Of a stretch of 64,000 nucleotides of DNA, positions 11,678 to 23,390 are shown one piece after another. Every line of letters begins with the position of its first letter. Positions within the stretch are counted from its first letter, which is position 1. The DNA comes from Lunularia cruciata. Its lineage: Eukaryota > Streptophyta > Marchantiopsida > Lunulariales > Lunulariaceae. Location: assembly GCA_948567375.1 (NCBI GenBank), contig OX419757.1, positions 10,664,001-10,728,000 on the forward strand. Reading direction: 5' to 3'. The translations under genes and the position numbers were made by a program. A model generated the notes under the pieces. It searched no databases. It saw nothing but the letters and a program-made list of their open reading frames with translations, and was not told where the DNA came from.

Positions 11678-14476
11678 ATGTCTGCTTCCGGGCTCGATAC
11701 CCATCTACATGTCAGATGTGTCATCAAGTTGGGTGAGTCCTGCGCTTGTCTCCTTTTCAGTTTTCGCAAGGTTACCGAGAAGAACTAATTAGATCGCGTC
11801 CACTCTCTTACGCAGTTTCTCATCTGGATAAAGTTATGATTAATTTCTGGGAAGATTGACTCTCTGCTGAATTGGAATCGAATCCTTTCTAACAAATCTT
11901 TAAACATTAATTTGAAAATCAGGAGGAAGTTCGGCCACTGTGAAAGATAAATTCGAGACACTGAATGAATCTCTGCTGTCGGCAACTGCAAAGCAGCTAC
12001 GAGAGGCTTTTATGCTTTCGTCTGAAAATCAGTTGAGCATGAATTGGAGTCGAGGAACGGAGTCCAGCGAGGCTACATTAGTGCCTGAAGATAATTTTTC
12101 CTCCGAAGTTCGGATCGACATGACTCCTTTTGTTGTGGTTCATGGAGCAGGTAGGCAAGTGTCTTGCATTACGCATGGGAGCAGAAGCAGAGGATTGTGG
12201 GGCTCTAAGACATGTACCTGGGTTGATATCTCTTCTTCGGTGCAGGTTCATTTGGACACTTTCAAGCCAGCAAAGGACGGGTAAATCGTGGAGATCTAAC
12301 TGAAGACTTCGTCAGGGCTGGCTTTGTAGCGACCAGGATATCGGTACGAATCGAATTTACAGAAGCTTTCTGATAAAGTGAAACTACTGCTCTGCATTTT
12401 GATAAAGTTCTTTTAAAAAGCGCTTGTCATCCAATTACAGCAGTGCTAGTTTTCGCTTACTTCTTTAACTTCATTCTTTTTCTCTCCTCCTGTTCCAAAG
12501 AACACTTGATAATTCTTTATAATTCCTGACTATTCCTGATACTTCAAGGAGCTCATCAAAGGAGCTCTTTAGGGTCTGTCCTTAAGAAGACTGAAGTGAA
12601 AGATTGGATCATCGATACAGCAAGGCTATTACTCGCTTTTTTGGTACTAGAGTCAAATTCCTGGCAATTCTTTTTCTGCATCTACTCAAGTCAAGTGGCT
12701 GATCCCTGGTGTCGTTGGATTGGGCATGGAGGTTACAAAACTGAACCAGGAGGTAGTGAGAGCTTTTGCTACAGGTCAGTCGTCCAGGGCCAGCTTTGAT
12801 ATTCTTACAAGCAGAAGTTAACGCAATTGTTCAGTATATGCATGCTAGACCTGTCTTGGGTATGCATGACAACTTCTTCCGAAAGTCAACGTTACAATGT
12901 CAATCTTGTGGGTCGCAGAGTGCATCCCAGCTGTGGGAATATCCCCTTTCTGTGCAGGATGGTCGACCAAAAATCGACATGTACGTACATTGCCATTCAA
13001 CTTCACCGACATCCATATATTTTATCTTCGAACTGATTGTTCCAATGGATATGATTTTAGGCATGGATAATATTCTTTTCTACTGCCCTAGGATCAACGG
13101 GAAGGTTTGAGAGTTCTGTTCGTTCCTTTACTTAGGGTATGCATCATGAACCTGGCAGCTAGAACACGAGAACACCGCGGATGTGGAACGCTTTCTGCAA
13201 GCAGGTCTTTTACCGGTGCGTGTTAGGTCTTGTTTGATTCTCCAACAAAGCTGCTTTTTTTAATACATATGAACTACTCTGTTCTTAGCTGTCATTATTC
13301 TTGACGGAATTTGTTTATCTTGTTGTTTGGTAGGTTCTACATGGTGACGCAGTCCTTGACAGCGGTCAGGTATTCACTTTCACTTTCACTTTGATCTGTC
13401 TCTTTGAATCGTACAACTGAGTGATCTAGTTTGAAGATCGAGCCCAAGTAGGTTTGCCGTGCCTGCAACTAAGGTGAGTATGTGTGTGCAGGGTTGTAAT
13501 ATACTTAGCGGAGATGTCATTGTTCGTCAGCTCGCCCATGCTCTGAGACCCAGTTTTGTTGTTTTCCTCGTATCCTCAATCAAGTACACGCTGCAAACTC
13601 GAAACTGGTCTTAATAGATATTGTAGACTTAACCATTTCTGTTCAGACAAATGTACCTGGTGTGTATGATCGGCCCCCCACAGATCCAGAGGCTATTCTA
13701 CTAAAAGAAATTGGTAAATGCCGAAAGTACTCTCTAAACTTTAATCGTTTTGCTTGTCAAACTTGCCTCCGAAGATTGACATCTGTGACGACCTCGTATT
13801 TAAGAATGTCAAATGTGGAATCTTCAGATATCTGCAACTCTAGAGAGCTAGTTCCCATCGTTGCTAGTGGCAGCGTACAACATGTGCTTTATACTTGAGA
13901 CGGGGCTTTGACCCATTGTGTTAACTTCTGTGATTTAGCTGTTGAGGATGGAGCATGGAAGATAATAGATCCTTCGTCGGAAGCCGGAATGACAGGTAGA
14001 TGCCCTGAATTTACGAATGGAAGCACACTTGCGTGAATGTTTGAAGATTCCCAAATTTGTTCCACTCTCTTCTGAATCGTTATTTCAGGCTGCTAACGAG
14101 TTCTGAGTAATCTCTACTCAACCTCCATTACAAAACTGTTTGTCAAAAACAGTCCAGACGAGCGTTGCAGCTCACGACACAACGGGAGGGATGGCAACTA
14201 AAATTACTGAGGCAGCTTCTATCGCAGCTTGTGGTATTCCGGTATTGGTTGTTGAGGTGAGACACATGTTGAATTATCATAATTCTCAGAATTTCTGTAC
14301 GTTCCAATATGTGTCTTATTTGATTATTTTTAACTTTTTTTGACAAACGTGTGGTGTTTGTGTAGACTGGCTCCATCCATGCTTTGGAGGCCTTGAAAGG
14401 AACTCCCTTGACTAACCGAGGACAATGGATTGGAACAATTATAAGAAAAGCGAGTCCAGGAGAGCTCATTCAATAG
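11678..14476 (+). CDS. IPK: isopentenyl phosphate kinase, twelve exons, intact
   Basis: The product phosphorylates isopentenyl phosphate to isopentenyl diphosphate and feeds the cytosolic isoprenoid pool. It belongs to the amino acid kinase fold. Exons: 11678-11732, 11923-12150, 12246-12343, 12732-12774, 12919-12980, 13159-13215, 13334-13369, 13492-13569, 13647-13713, 13939-13995, 14153-14256 and 14366-14476. They add to 996 nt, or 331 codons plus TAG, with GT-AG at all eleven introns and matching phases. Diagnostic segments: VIKLGGSSATVKDKFE near the N-terminus, VVHGAGSFGHFQAS with the likely catalytic His99, GISPFCAGWSTKNRH, VLHGDAVLDSGQ, FLTNVPGVYDRPPTDP, SVAAHDTTGGMATKI and WIGTIIRK. The length equals that of other plant IPKs. 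The start is the first ATG after an in-frame TGA at 11651. The acceptor of exon 4 (12730-12731) has a poor pyrimidine tract. No stop or frameshift is present, so the gene looks functional. Confidence 0.96.
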
Positions 14477-16435
14477 TTGAGCCAACATAGGTCTGAATTT
14501 CTGATTTGGATGCTGAGTCGACGTTACTTTCACGATATGGACTTTGCTGCTATACCTTCTTCGACTTGAATGCATGCTTCTTGGAAGTTTCTTTTCAAGT
14601 TACAGTATGGTTAGGTAGACCAAACGGTGACATATTATGGGGACTATTGCAATTTTTTCCGTCCGCTTTTTGTGAGTTTTACTCGTTAATTATCGACTTA
14701 GCGGCGAAACTGAAGAGCTCGAGGTGTATTTCCCGATCACAAGTAACCTCGAAGCAAAACAAAACTTGAACATCCGAGACTAAAGTTATCACTTTCTTTG
14801 TAGGCTATGTAATTCTTGCGACGTGTTTGCATCTTACTTAGCAGAGTAACCGAAACCCCATCTTAAAGCCAGGCAAGGTTACTGTTTTGAGGCTTTCCTC
14901 GATTGTAGATAGTTGAATAAGGTGAGGCTCAGTTTAAGCTTCTGTATTTTCTCAGTGCCATGTTTCTGTAGAAGCTCTTTGACATAGAACGTAATGAAGT
15001 CTGTGCTGCTGCATCCGTCGTTGGGATGGAGGTTTATAGTCCTATAGAGATATCAGTGCCCACTGCAGTTAGGAGAACTGCCCACTGCAGATATTGATGG
15101 GGCTTGGAGAGCACTCATAGTTTGGAGGGATAAATATCTGAGGACCACCGAGGTGAAAGTTAGCTGTGCAGATACTCTCACTAAACATCGAGATCACAGT
15201 TGGCTATGACCAAGAGAAAAAATCCGATCACAGTGATCGGATTGGCGCTGTACATCTATTCCGTTGCCGATGCACATTCCAGATACTGTTCGGCTACACA
15301 CGCTGATCTAGAGAATTCATGGGGAGATAAGAAGAGAAATAGGTTATTTGAGGAGTCCCCTGTGGGAGTGCTGTGCTTATGTTGAGCGTTACCAAACTAG
15401 AAATACGAGTAGGGGTCAAAGGTCCACAAGTCTACAGAAATGCAGACGTTTCAGCACCTGAAGACAAGGACCCCGACTTAAGGGTAAATTGGTGGCTCGG
15501 TGGCCCCGTTGGGGTGGTGCAGAGCGAATCGATTTGGTTGGAGTGGAACCTAGAATTATACACCAAAGACATACAGTTCATGTCTACGAACTCTTGGAGG
15601 CTTCGACTCTGAACATATGCGATCTTTTTGCATCCCATTCTTGGATTAGTCGATCACGGTGTAATATTGAATGAATAAGATTCGAAACTACTGTGTTATT
15701 ATAACGTAAAGTCTTTAGAATTTCTTAAGAATGAATTTTAAACTGGAAATCGCAATCCGATTTGTATGTTCTTTTACGAGTATTCCACCGAGAGTATCTG
15801 GTTTCTCCGGTACAGGTGTTGAGAAGAATGCAACTATGTAAACATACTCTTACTCTATTGACTACCAGCGTATTTTATGAGAAAAACATAACAGGTGTTG
15901 AGAAGAATGCAATTATGTAAACATACTCTTACTCTATTGACTACCAGCGTATTTTATGAGAAATTGTCACCAAGACGGAACGATGAACCTGAAGCTTTCT
16001 GCATGCCATCAAACCTTTGGTGAGCCTCTAGTAGCAAATGAAATTCATTCAGACGTGGAAGTCTTGCCATTTCATGAACATTCTATTTGATCACCCTGTC
16101 AACACAGAGTGGAGTTCCTTCAGCCAAAAGTTTATGAATCTTCGTGGGAATCAAGCTAAGGTAAAGGCTCCGGAGATCATTCCTTATGGAGTTTAATGTG
16201 TACGTACATGGTGGCCACAGAGGCCATGCTCATTTTCATCATGAGATAATGGATGCACTTGTACTTCGAACAGACGCCTACACAGAAGGCACTCCTGAAA
16301 TGATCCAAACTAGAGCTGATGTTATGGGCGACGCGACAGAGTAGATTCATTGTCCCATGCTTCAGTTTCAGATGTAGACGGAGTGTTCCAACTGCAGAAA
16401 AAACTTTCAAGAAACTGAGTTTGGAAGATTTAAGT
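14477..16435. other. spacer downstream of IPK, no gene seen
   Basis: The IPK 3' UTR lies at its left end, but no clear polyadenylation signal stands out. Open frames of 60-90 codons (for example 14506-14769 and 15373-15612) overlap on both strands and show no motif. An exact tandem duplication is listed separately at 15812-15963. Confidence 0.55.
15812..15963. repeat. tandem duplication, 79-bp period
   Basis: The unit beginning ACAGGTGTTGAGAAGAATGC and ending TATTTTATGAGAAA occurs at 15812-15885 and again at 15891-15963. One base differs (CAACTATG versus CAATTATG), and a 5-base spacer separates the units. The near identity suggests a recent duplication. Confidence 0.92.
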
Positions 16436-16860
16436 AAAAGGCGACCGCGTAGGAAAAATGAAGGATGGGAAGACCCCATCAAGCCATACAAGGGAGAGAC
16501 AAAAAAGGTAACATTGGGGCTAAGCCCCAATAGAGTCTGCATGAGAAATCGGCACTATCGCATCTAAGACAAGCTATGCAAGTTCGCATTGTCTACACAC
16601 AACTGGAGCATTTGAAGAAACATCATCTAAAGTGATTAAAGTCCTATAGATTGCATTAGCCACTGTAGACCAATGTACACACACGACGGTCTAAAATATG
16701 TTACAACGTATAAAGTAATGTACACACGCGGTCTAAAATATATTACAAAGTATGAGAGTGATATCCCTGTCTAAAATATGCTACAAAGTATGAGAGTGAG
16801 AATGATACTCCTTTCGAGAGTGAGAGTGGTACCCCTATCACCTATCATGATAAGTAAGTA
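16436..16860 (-). repeat. repeat X, second copy
   Basis: Read on the minus strand this has the same order as 22715-23390: a block with repeated TCATACTTTG/CTATCTAAAATA-like words (16860-16655 here), then TGCAATCTATAGGA, then a conserved right end with CATGCAGACTCTATTGGGG, CTTAGCCCC, GTCTCTCCCTTGT, GGGGTCTTCCCATCCTTCAT and CTACGCGGTCGCCTTTT (ending at 16436). The left part holds two internal copies of an AAAGTATGAGAGTGA word. No protein is encoded. A further tiny match, AAAAGGCGACCGCGT, lies at 17227-17241. Confidence 0.75.
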
Positions 16861-17798
16861 TGTAAGCCTAACCCGCTGACTTAAGTATGTAAGCCTAACC
16901 CAAAGAACTACTTTATGTGAACAAAGTTGCCTAATGAACATTCAAGGCAGACAGAAGTCATGATCACGGACCATTCTACGGTAACACCTTGCTACGGCTG
17001 TCACAAATATCTCGTTGGTTCCACTTGTGACAACTCACTTGTTCTTCATGCCCTCCTGAGCTGAGCAGGAAAGTCACTCGACATTAACTGCTTTATTCAC
17101 ATACAAATCGATATTTAAAAATCTAGAGGAGCTGCGTTGCCAGGAAAAACGTGGAGGTCCTTAACGTCCTGTCAGACTTGATCCCAATATAGTACTTCGG
17201 ACTTCTGAGTTTTGCAGGGAAGCACAAAAGGCGACCGCGTCGTATAACAAGAGAAGAATTTCCAGGGAAGTAGTAAGCCAAATCTTAACTCAGCTTCAAG
17301 CTCAGAGTAACCCACGTCAGCTTCATGTGTAGCGACAAGTACTAGTCACCAAATATGGTTGTTACTAGGTCTGTCAATTACGCCCTTCAAGACGTCTCTG
17401 AATCTGGGCGATCAGATATTAGAGCACAATATTCCCACTGCGAGGTTGTGTTCATGATGGTCAGATAGGTTGACATGTAGAACTGTTTTAGAAAGGATCA
17501 CGGCATTCTTATCTCAAATTATTTCAAGCTGCTTGCTACTCTCCAGCTTTAGTACCTCACTTGATCTTGATTCATAGCAAAATTGTGAAGTACCTGAAAG
17601 AGCTACACTTTCCGCACATGCTATATGTTAGTCAGACATCATATCTATAAGGAAGGGCAGGAGATACGTTGAGATGGTGAGCGCAACCAAGACAATGTTC
17701 AACCTTTCTGAGAGTGGTATCTGAACATCAAATGAATTTAAAGGGAGAAAGCTCTAGTACACGTTACCGGCGTGTAGATCGAGTGGACGGAAGAAAAC
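16861..17798. other. spacer, no gene seen
   Basis: No convincing ORF, RNA gene or motif was found. A 15-base fragment of the end of repeat X is at 17227-17241. The right part is the expected 3' flank of the minus-strand gene at 17799-18281. Confidence 0.5.
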
Positions 17799-18281
17799 TC
17801 AGTAATATGGAAGATATGGAGGTGGAGGAGGTATCGTTGGTGGTGGTGGAGACTTCTGAGCATACAGTGGAGGTGGGGACTTGGCTGGAGGGGTGAAGAC
17901 TTGGGGAGATGTGGAGGAGGAGATTTCTTTGGAGGTGGAGGACCTGTTGCTGCAAGAAGGAGCGGGAGATTTGTTTGAGGGTCTGCACGGCTTGAACGTC
18001 CATGGCAAACGGCCGCCATGGAAACCTGACTTTGAGTCTCTGCAGTTGTCATTCTTGTTATCTTTCCAACCGTAATTTCCCTTGTCATGTTTGTCTTTCC
18101 CGCCGTGATCACCTCTATCGCGTTTGTTCCATCCTTCACCATGTTCACCGTTTCCACCACCTCTACCAGTAGTTAGAAGCTGGAAGTCATAAGAATCTGC
18201 ATTGACAGATGCCCACAGCTGAACTGTGCAGAAAAATACCAATGCCGCCACTAGCAAAGCATTATACCTCATTCGCTCCAT
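17799..18281 (-). CDS. small secreted glycine/proline-rich protein
   Basis: The 160-residue product starts with a clear signal peptide (MERMRYNALLVAALVFF..QLWASVNA, likely cut after residue 28), so it should enter the secretory pathway. The mature part has three zones: DSYDFQLLTTGRGG, then a hydrophilic G/H/D/K/N-rich zone (about 45-90) with NDNCRD, then a Ser/Pro-rich tail with SPPPP-type motifs ending PPPPPYLPYY. SPPPP is the hydroxyproline glycosylation motif of extensin-like wall proteins, so a cell-wall role is likely but inferred. A TATA-like element lies on the minus strand near 18381-18386, about 100 bp upstream of the ATG. It is a paralogue of the gene at 23391-23854, with QLW at residues 21-23 in both. 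I do not recognise a named family. Confidence 0.75.
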   Translation of the reverse strand: MERMRYNALLVAALVFFCTVQLWASVNADSYDFQLLTTGRGGGNGEHGEGWNKRDRGDHGGKDKHDKGNYGWKDNKNDNCRDSKSGFHGGRLPWTFKPCRPSNKSPAPSCSNRSSTSKEISSSTSPQVFTPPAKSPPPLYAQKSPPPPTIPPPPPYLPYY

Positions 18282-19581
18282 GCCTGCAACTTTGAGAGTT
18301 TATCTGCTTCAGTAAACGTAAATACCACGGTCAGAACCAATGGAGGAATTTGATAATGAGGCACAGAGACAACACAGCTTCTTATAAGTCTTTCTCGACA
18401 GTGGAAGAGATAAGAACTGCTCAAGATATACACATCTCGATCTAGACTTGGGGACATGTCTGCAACAACCATGTCCAGTGGAGGCGGACGGGCCGAAGAA
18501 AATGAGCAGTTGGCACGCATCCAGTCAAACGAGTCATGTTGCAATATACATGTCTATCTAAAATTAAGCTTCTAATATATAGGTGGCTCTTCGTTGAGCC
18601 CCTGTTTGACTCTTGGATGGAAGAAGGTACAGTACATCCCACCAGGTAAGAGTGAATCCACTTCAAAAGTGACGCTCAGACGAACAGTGTTTTCAGACAG
18701 ATGGTCAGCCTTGTTTACCTTCACTAAACACGAGCGAAATATTAGAGTGTTTGGACCAGTTCCAGAGCACTGAATTCATAGTCTTATTTTTCATTCGTTA
18801 GAACTCAAATTGAACAGTTTTACACTTCCCAGGATGCAGTGAAAGTCAGATTCCTCCAATAGTTGTTAGCTTCAAGTAGTTATTGGGGAGGATCTTATAC
18901 ATGCAATGGTATGGAGAACTCAAGATGTTGAGGTGTGCAGTCGCGAAACATGTAAGATCAGTTCAACACAAGGAACAGAACAGAAGGACCCGAATAACGA
19001 AATAACCGTAGCATGCAAGGTAAACGATGTTCGGATGAATTGTTTTCAACTTTTTATATTTGATCAGGCCAGTCGACCTACGGAGATAGTTAATATGTCG
19101 AACAAAAAGACGAAAAATTAAAGAACTACAATAAGAACCAACTAACTTCTTATAGGGGTTCCTACAAGGTTGGCATTATCAACTGTACAAGCGTTGACTT
19201 AAGTCGAAACTTCAGTTCTCCATGATCGAGACTGTTCAGATGTCAATTCTCCAGGATCTGAGTGACTCTTTGCTCCTGTAAAGCTGGACCTTCGGCGACG
19301 ACGTTAATTTTCTCCCCTCTTGAACGATTAAAAATTTTGTGTGCACGATGTCCACCGCCGTCTTTCATTTGTCGGAGTGGATTACATAACTTTCTGATTT
19401 CATGGCAACTGAATGCTCTTTGTCCTTATCCTCACTTTATGGGCAGATGGTGACCACTGTAGTACCTCACGGTTTGGCTTCAGATTGTTTCACGGCACTC
19501 TTTGAGCCCACAAGATGTAGTGCTGACATCTAATGTTCGACCTATCTCAGTAATAGAGTGCTAGCTACAGCTCTTGGAGTG
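18282..19581. other. 5' flank of the secreted-protein gene and spacer
   Basis: Apart from the TATA-like site near 18381, no supported feature was found. Several frames of 60-90 codons overlap on both strands and have no motif. Confidence 0.5.
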
Positions 19582-19785
19582 CTACGGCAACCAAACAACG
19601 TTCATCATAGCCGAGAATTGAGCATTTCTGTACCTCTTGGTCACTGTAACGGATTGTAGCGACCAAAATTTGTGGTGTGGTGTGGCTTGAACAACTCTGG
19701 TGGACAAGACAAAAGCAGTAGAAACTAGCAAAACATACATAATATGAGTGAACAAAGTGCTGCAGTGCTCGCGCACGTTATGCAT
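19582..19785 (-). CDS. possible small secreted peptide or first exon
   Basis: A 67-codon minus-strand frame carries a hydrophobic segment, HIMYVLLVSTAFVLS, followed by RVVQATPHH, which would fit a signal peptide cut near VQA. The mature part would be about 35 residues with no Cys pattern. The words around TTGAACAACTCTGGTGGAC occur again at 20244-20263, so part of it may be a repeat. It lacks paralogue or motif support and could be chance. Confidence 0.25.
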   Translation of the reverse strand: MHNVREHCSTLFTHIMYVLLVSTAFVLSTRVVQATPHHKFWSLQSVTVTKRYRNAQFSAMMNVVWLP

Positions 19786-22094
19786 CTAGATCTGGGATGT
19801 ATAAATGTGCCTGGTTTTGAACTTGAAACTGTAGCCGTTCTGGTATAGGTCCTTAAGTAGGTAGGTCTCACTACAAAATTAGTCTATCTGAATGTGCATA
19901 GGCAGTCAAACAAAGGAAATCAATTGGCTTCGATTCCAGTTAATTACTTCGACTGTAGGAGCTATAATTCCGGATTGATCAACACAGGAAGGAAAATCAT
20001 GACTTTGAGATCAGACGTAGAGTGAACTTGCTGGGCATTATATATGATCGATTAACCTCTATATTTGTTTCTTGCAGAGATGACGGTCGTACCCATGTAC
20101 CGATACAGATTCCAGATTACACATCAGCCAGCTTCTAGATTCCAGTTAGAATAAACAATCTGGTGCAAACAGTGGGCCGATAAAATAAGAACTAAGTAAT
20201 GCTTGCTGTAAGACAATTTGAGCTTGCGGACATTGCTAGCGTTGAACAACTCTGGTGGACTCAAGCTATACAATAGTGTCTTGCGTTGAATGCACTGCAG
20301 GCTGTTCAGTATGTGGATCCACAAATGTCAACACACCGACCACATTTCTGACTGGATCCCCTGATATGGCGACTGTGTAACCCTCTAAAGCTTGTTGGGC
20401 CTTCCGAATCCTATCACTCGTGAATTAGAGATTCTTGGCACTTCCGTCTGATGTTTAACATGTAACAATTTCCGTCTGGCTTACCAGACCTAGAAGCCTT
20501 AAGGTCTGTGATGCTTCTGTACAGTATGTCTGCAGAGTCAACAGGTTAACAAACATGATCGGTCGTTAATCCATCTGAGTATGTAAGAGCGACGTGTAGT
20601 AGCACGCACGGCTTCCGCAGCTGAATCTGATGCAACCTCAGTTGCCTGCAATTGATTTGAAAAATTTGAAGAAATAGCCAACGCGAAGTAAAGAAGTCAA
20701 TCGTCAAAAGAGTGCTCCTAAAGCTGTGGCGCGGTGTCGATTCAGTACAGTACTTAATGATCATACCAGTAAAAAGACCGGCCAGATTACATGATACACT
20801 TGATAACTACTGAACTCCCTTTCTATACGGTGGTCTGTATTTTCCAGTAATCTGCACTGTAGATAAATGGGTTTCGCTATTACAGTAGTAACCAAAGAAT
20901 TCTAATGATGATAGTATTAACAGCACACTCGTCCTTTGTCTGATGTAAACTCACACAGGACACAAAAGAAGAAGCCTCGAAGGATTAAACTCGGAGGCAG
21001 GAAAACCATTGCTGCACAAAAATGGTACATATTGTTGCTACATAACGTGTCCCAAATAACTGCTACATAACGTGTCTACCAGTATGTACGTGGCTAGAAC
21101 CTTCATGGATTACATATTTTCACCTACGACATATAAGTCGAGCTCCTGCTGCATGCTCATGAGCTAATATTCATCTGCTTCATGATATCGACTTTCAATT
21201 TTAGCAATTCCAATCGCTTTCTCTCTAGATCTCTTTATCAGGCAGTTGAACAAAGCTGTACTTCCTTGAACATTAAACGTGCTGACTGACAGACAGGTCA
21301 TGTCCCTTCAGTTTCAGTATTATAACAGCTTTTTACGCATGGATCTCAAGAGGTTCAGAATTCAGAGTGGAAGTCAAACAAATTGTGGATAGAAGAAGGT
21401 GGGTGGCACCAGCTTTTCAGCGGACTAGGATCAGAAACATTTCTTTCCTCTTTCTACAAAAGCAAACTGGTTTGTCAACGTTTTAATCATCAGTTAACAG
21501 AGGCAGGACACACTAGAGACAGTCAGACCTGTCACGTGAGAATATGAGCAAAAATCTGGCACGAATGCTTGCATCGCATTGAAGTTACAGGAGGTTACTT
21601 GAAATACGAGAATGTCTACCCTCGATTAAGAAGGCTGTTAGTAGATAGTAAGCTCTAAACACTGCATTGCACTCCCTGAAGACCAAACCTGTACTGTATC
21701 AACAGCTCTCATTGACATACCTATTCATCATCGCGTGACATGATTTGCGTGCCTTGACGCTCTCTGAAGTAAACAGAAAGCCATACTATTACTGCTGGAA
21801 CTCCTCGTACAAAAAACACGCTCCTGTATGTACGATTATATAGCGCTCTCAGTTACAGTTCCCCTGTCTGAATAGCTCGAGAACTGCCAATCATAAAGTA
21901 TCATTCTAGTTTTGAAGAGCATCTTTGGTATACAGTAACCCAAGGTGCCGAAAAGATATATTTGGCATATTGGAATTCCAGAGATGAGAAGAATTTATAT
22001 GCCGCTGACGTAATCTGGTCGCCAGATTACCTGAACCAGATCTAGTGTGAAGGTAGTTTGTCGTTGCCACTCATGTAGGTCCCCTAGACTGTCA
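19786..22094. other. spacer, no gene seen
   Basis: No supported coding region. A copy of TTGAACAACTCTGGTGGAC is at 20244-20263 (also at 19688-19706), and the phrase CTACATAACGTGTC repeats near 21040 and 21065. No RNA gene was recognised. Confidence 0.5.
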
Positions 22095-22163
22095 AGACTA
22101 GACTAGACTAGACTAGACCTAGACTAGACCCTAGACTAGACCCTAGACTAGACCTCAAGACCT
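22095..22163. repeat. CTAGA simple repeat
   Basis: A pentamer-based array of CTAGA with CC-extended variants (CCCTAGACTAGA) covers about 70 bases just before the stop end of the proline-rich frame. It is not the plant telomere unit. Confidence 0.85.
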
Positions 22164-22632
22164 AGAATCTGTGGAACATCAGGCCAGGACGAATCTACTG
22201 CATCCGACCTTGAAAGTGCAAGTGTCTTCAAGAGCGTTTCAGTTTTGTTGCAGAAGTTCTCATGAGATAACAACCTCGGGATGACATATGGTGGAGGCGG
22301 TGGTGACTTTGTTACGTATGGCGGGGGAGGAGATTTGGCTGGAGGTGGGGGAGATTTCACGGGAGGTGGCGGGGATTTGACAACAACGGGAGGGGGCGGA
22401 GAGTTTAATGGCGGAAGTGGTGATTTCACGACATATGGTGGAGGTGGAGATTTCGCTGGAGGTGGAGGGGATTTAACAACAACAGGAGGTGGTGGAGACT
22501 CAACTGGAGGCGGCGGAGACTTGACAGCAACTGGAGGAGGAGGGGTTTTGATTGGAGGTGGTGGGGAATTCGGTAGGTATGGAGGAGGAGGAGGACCTCT
22601 CGCTGGAGGCGGAGGGGATTGAACGACGACAA
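22148..22632 (-). pseudogene. proline-rich (extensin-like) coding block, probably separated from its 5' half
   Basis: A long open minus-strand frame encodes repeated SPPPP and PPPPP blocks joined by valine-rich spacers (for example PPPPVVVKSPPPPVKSPPPP), with YV motifs between them, then a non-repetitive tail ending PQILGLEV. Such repeats are typical of extensins and related wall glycoproteins that are hydroxylated and glycosylated on proline. No signal peptide precedes it: upstream lies repeat X (22715-23390), and beyond that the signal-peptide half at 23391-23854. The paralogue at 17799-18281 has both halves in one frame, which suggests this block is the cut-off 3' part of that gene. Alternatively, the Met at 22732 starts a separate protein, which I think less likely. 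Confidence 0.6.
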
Positions 22633-22714
22633 GAGGAAGTGGATACATTACAACTGGAGGGGAGATTTCGGTGGTGGTGGTGGAGAGTGTAGGGCTTGCA
22701 TGGTTTGCGTCCCT

Positions 22715-23390
22715 TGTACCACTTCGAATCATCTTGGTATTTTATACTTGGTCCAAGATGATAAGGTGAGAATAGTGGATGTAGTGGTTCTTGACTTTAC
22801 ACTAGATCCCACTTTGAAGCGAATGATTACCCATCTCTTAGGATGAACGCCGAGTGCAATAGTAAATCACAAGGTCTCTAAGTAGAGGTCACTTCTTTAT
22901 TTCTCTAACCTTGGAATTATGAGGAGCTGAGCCATGGACACTACATTTGATATATTTGTTAAGGAATAGATGGAAACTTATTATGTTAGGCGTATGGGGT
23001 ACCATTGTCACTTTCATATCATACTTTGTATTATATCTTAGATAGTGTGTGTTCATTATTCTATAGAGTGCAGTGTCCGTGCAATCCATAGGAGAGCAAT
23101 CACATTAAATAATATATCTTTGTGCAATCCATAAGAAAATAATCACATTAAATAATAATTTTTTTATGTTCAAGTTGTGTGGAGACCATACGAACTTGGA
23201 TGTTCCAATTGTATGTAAACTCATAAGAACTTGCATAGCTCGGGTATTTTAGACGGAATATCGTAGATTTCTCATATAGACTCTATTGGGACTTAGCCTC
23301 GTGTTACTTTTTTTTTTTTCCTCTCCCTTGCGCGCGGTTTGATGGGTTCTTCCCTTCCTTCGGAATCCTACGCGGTCGCCTTTTCTCTCT
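22715..23390 (+). repeat. repeat X, most complete copy
   Basis: About 680 bp, defined by similarity to 16436-16860 (inverse), 6810-7150 (inverse, left half), 26815-26960 (right end) and 10315-10370 (right end). The right end reads AACTTGCATAGC...GATTTCTCATATAGACT, GGGACTTAGCC, CTCTCCCTTGCG, GGTTCTTCCCTTCCTTCGG and CTACGCGGTCGCCTTTT. A poly-T run is at 23310-23321. I see no clear terminal inverted repeats, Pol III boxes or transposase, so its class is unknown. It lies between the two halves of a proline-rich gene. Confidence 0.7.

Noticed and set aside
16319-16567. Plus-strand frame ending in GLSPNRVCMRNRHYRI, similar to the end of a frame at 23249-23908
   Set aside because: The shared ending is repeat X read in the same frame by chance, not a shared protein domain.
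22095-22163. CCCTAGA-like units considered as interstitial telomere repeats
   Set aside because: The unit is CTAGA with CC variants, not CCCTAAA.
22281-22622. Glycine-rich plus-strand frame of 113 codons
   Set aside because: It is the exact antisense of the SPPPP coding block; the codon pattern fits the proline-rich minus strand.
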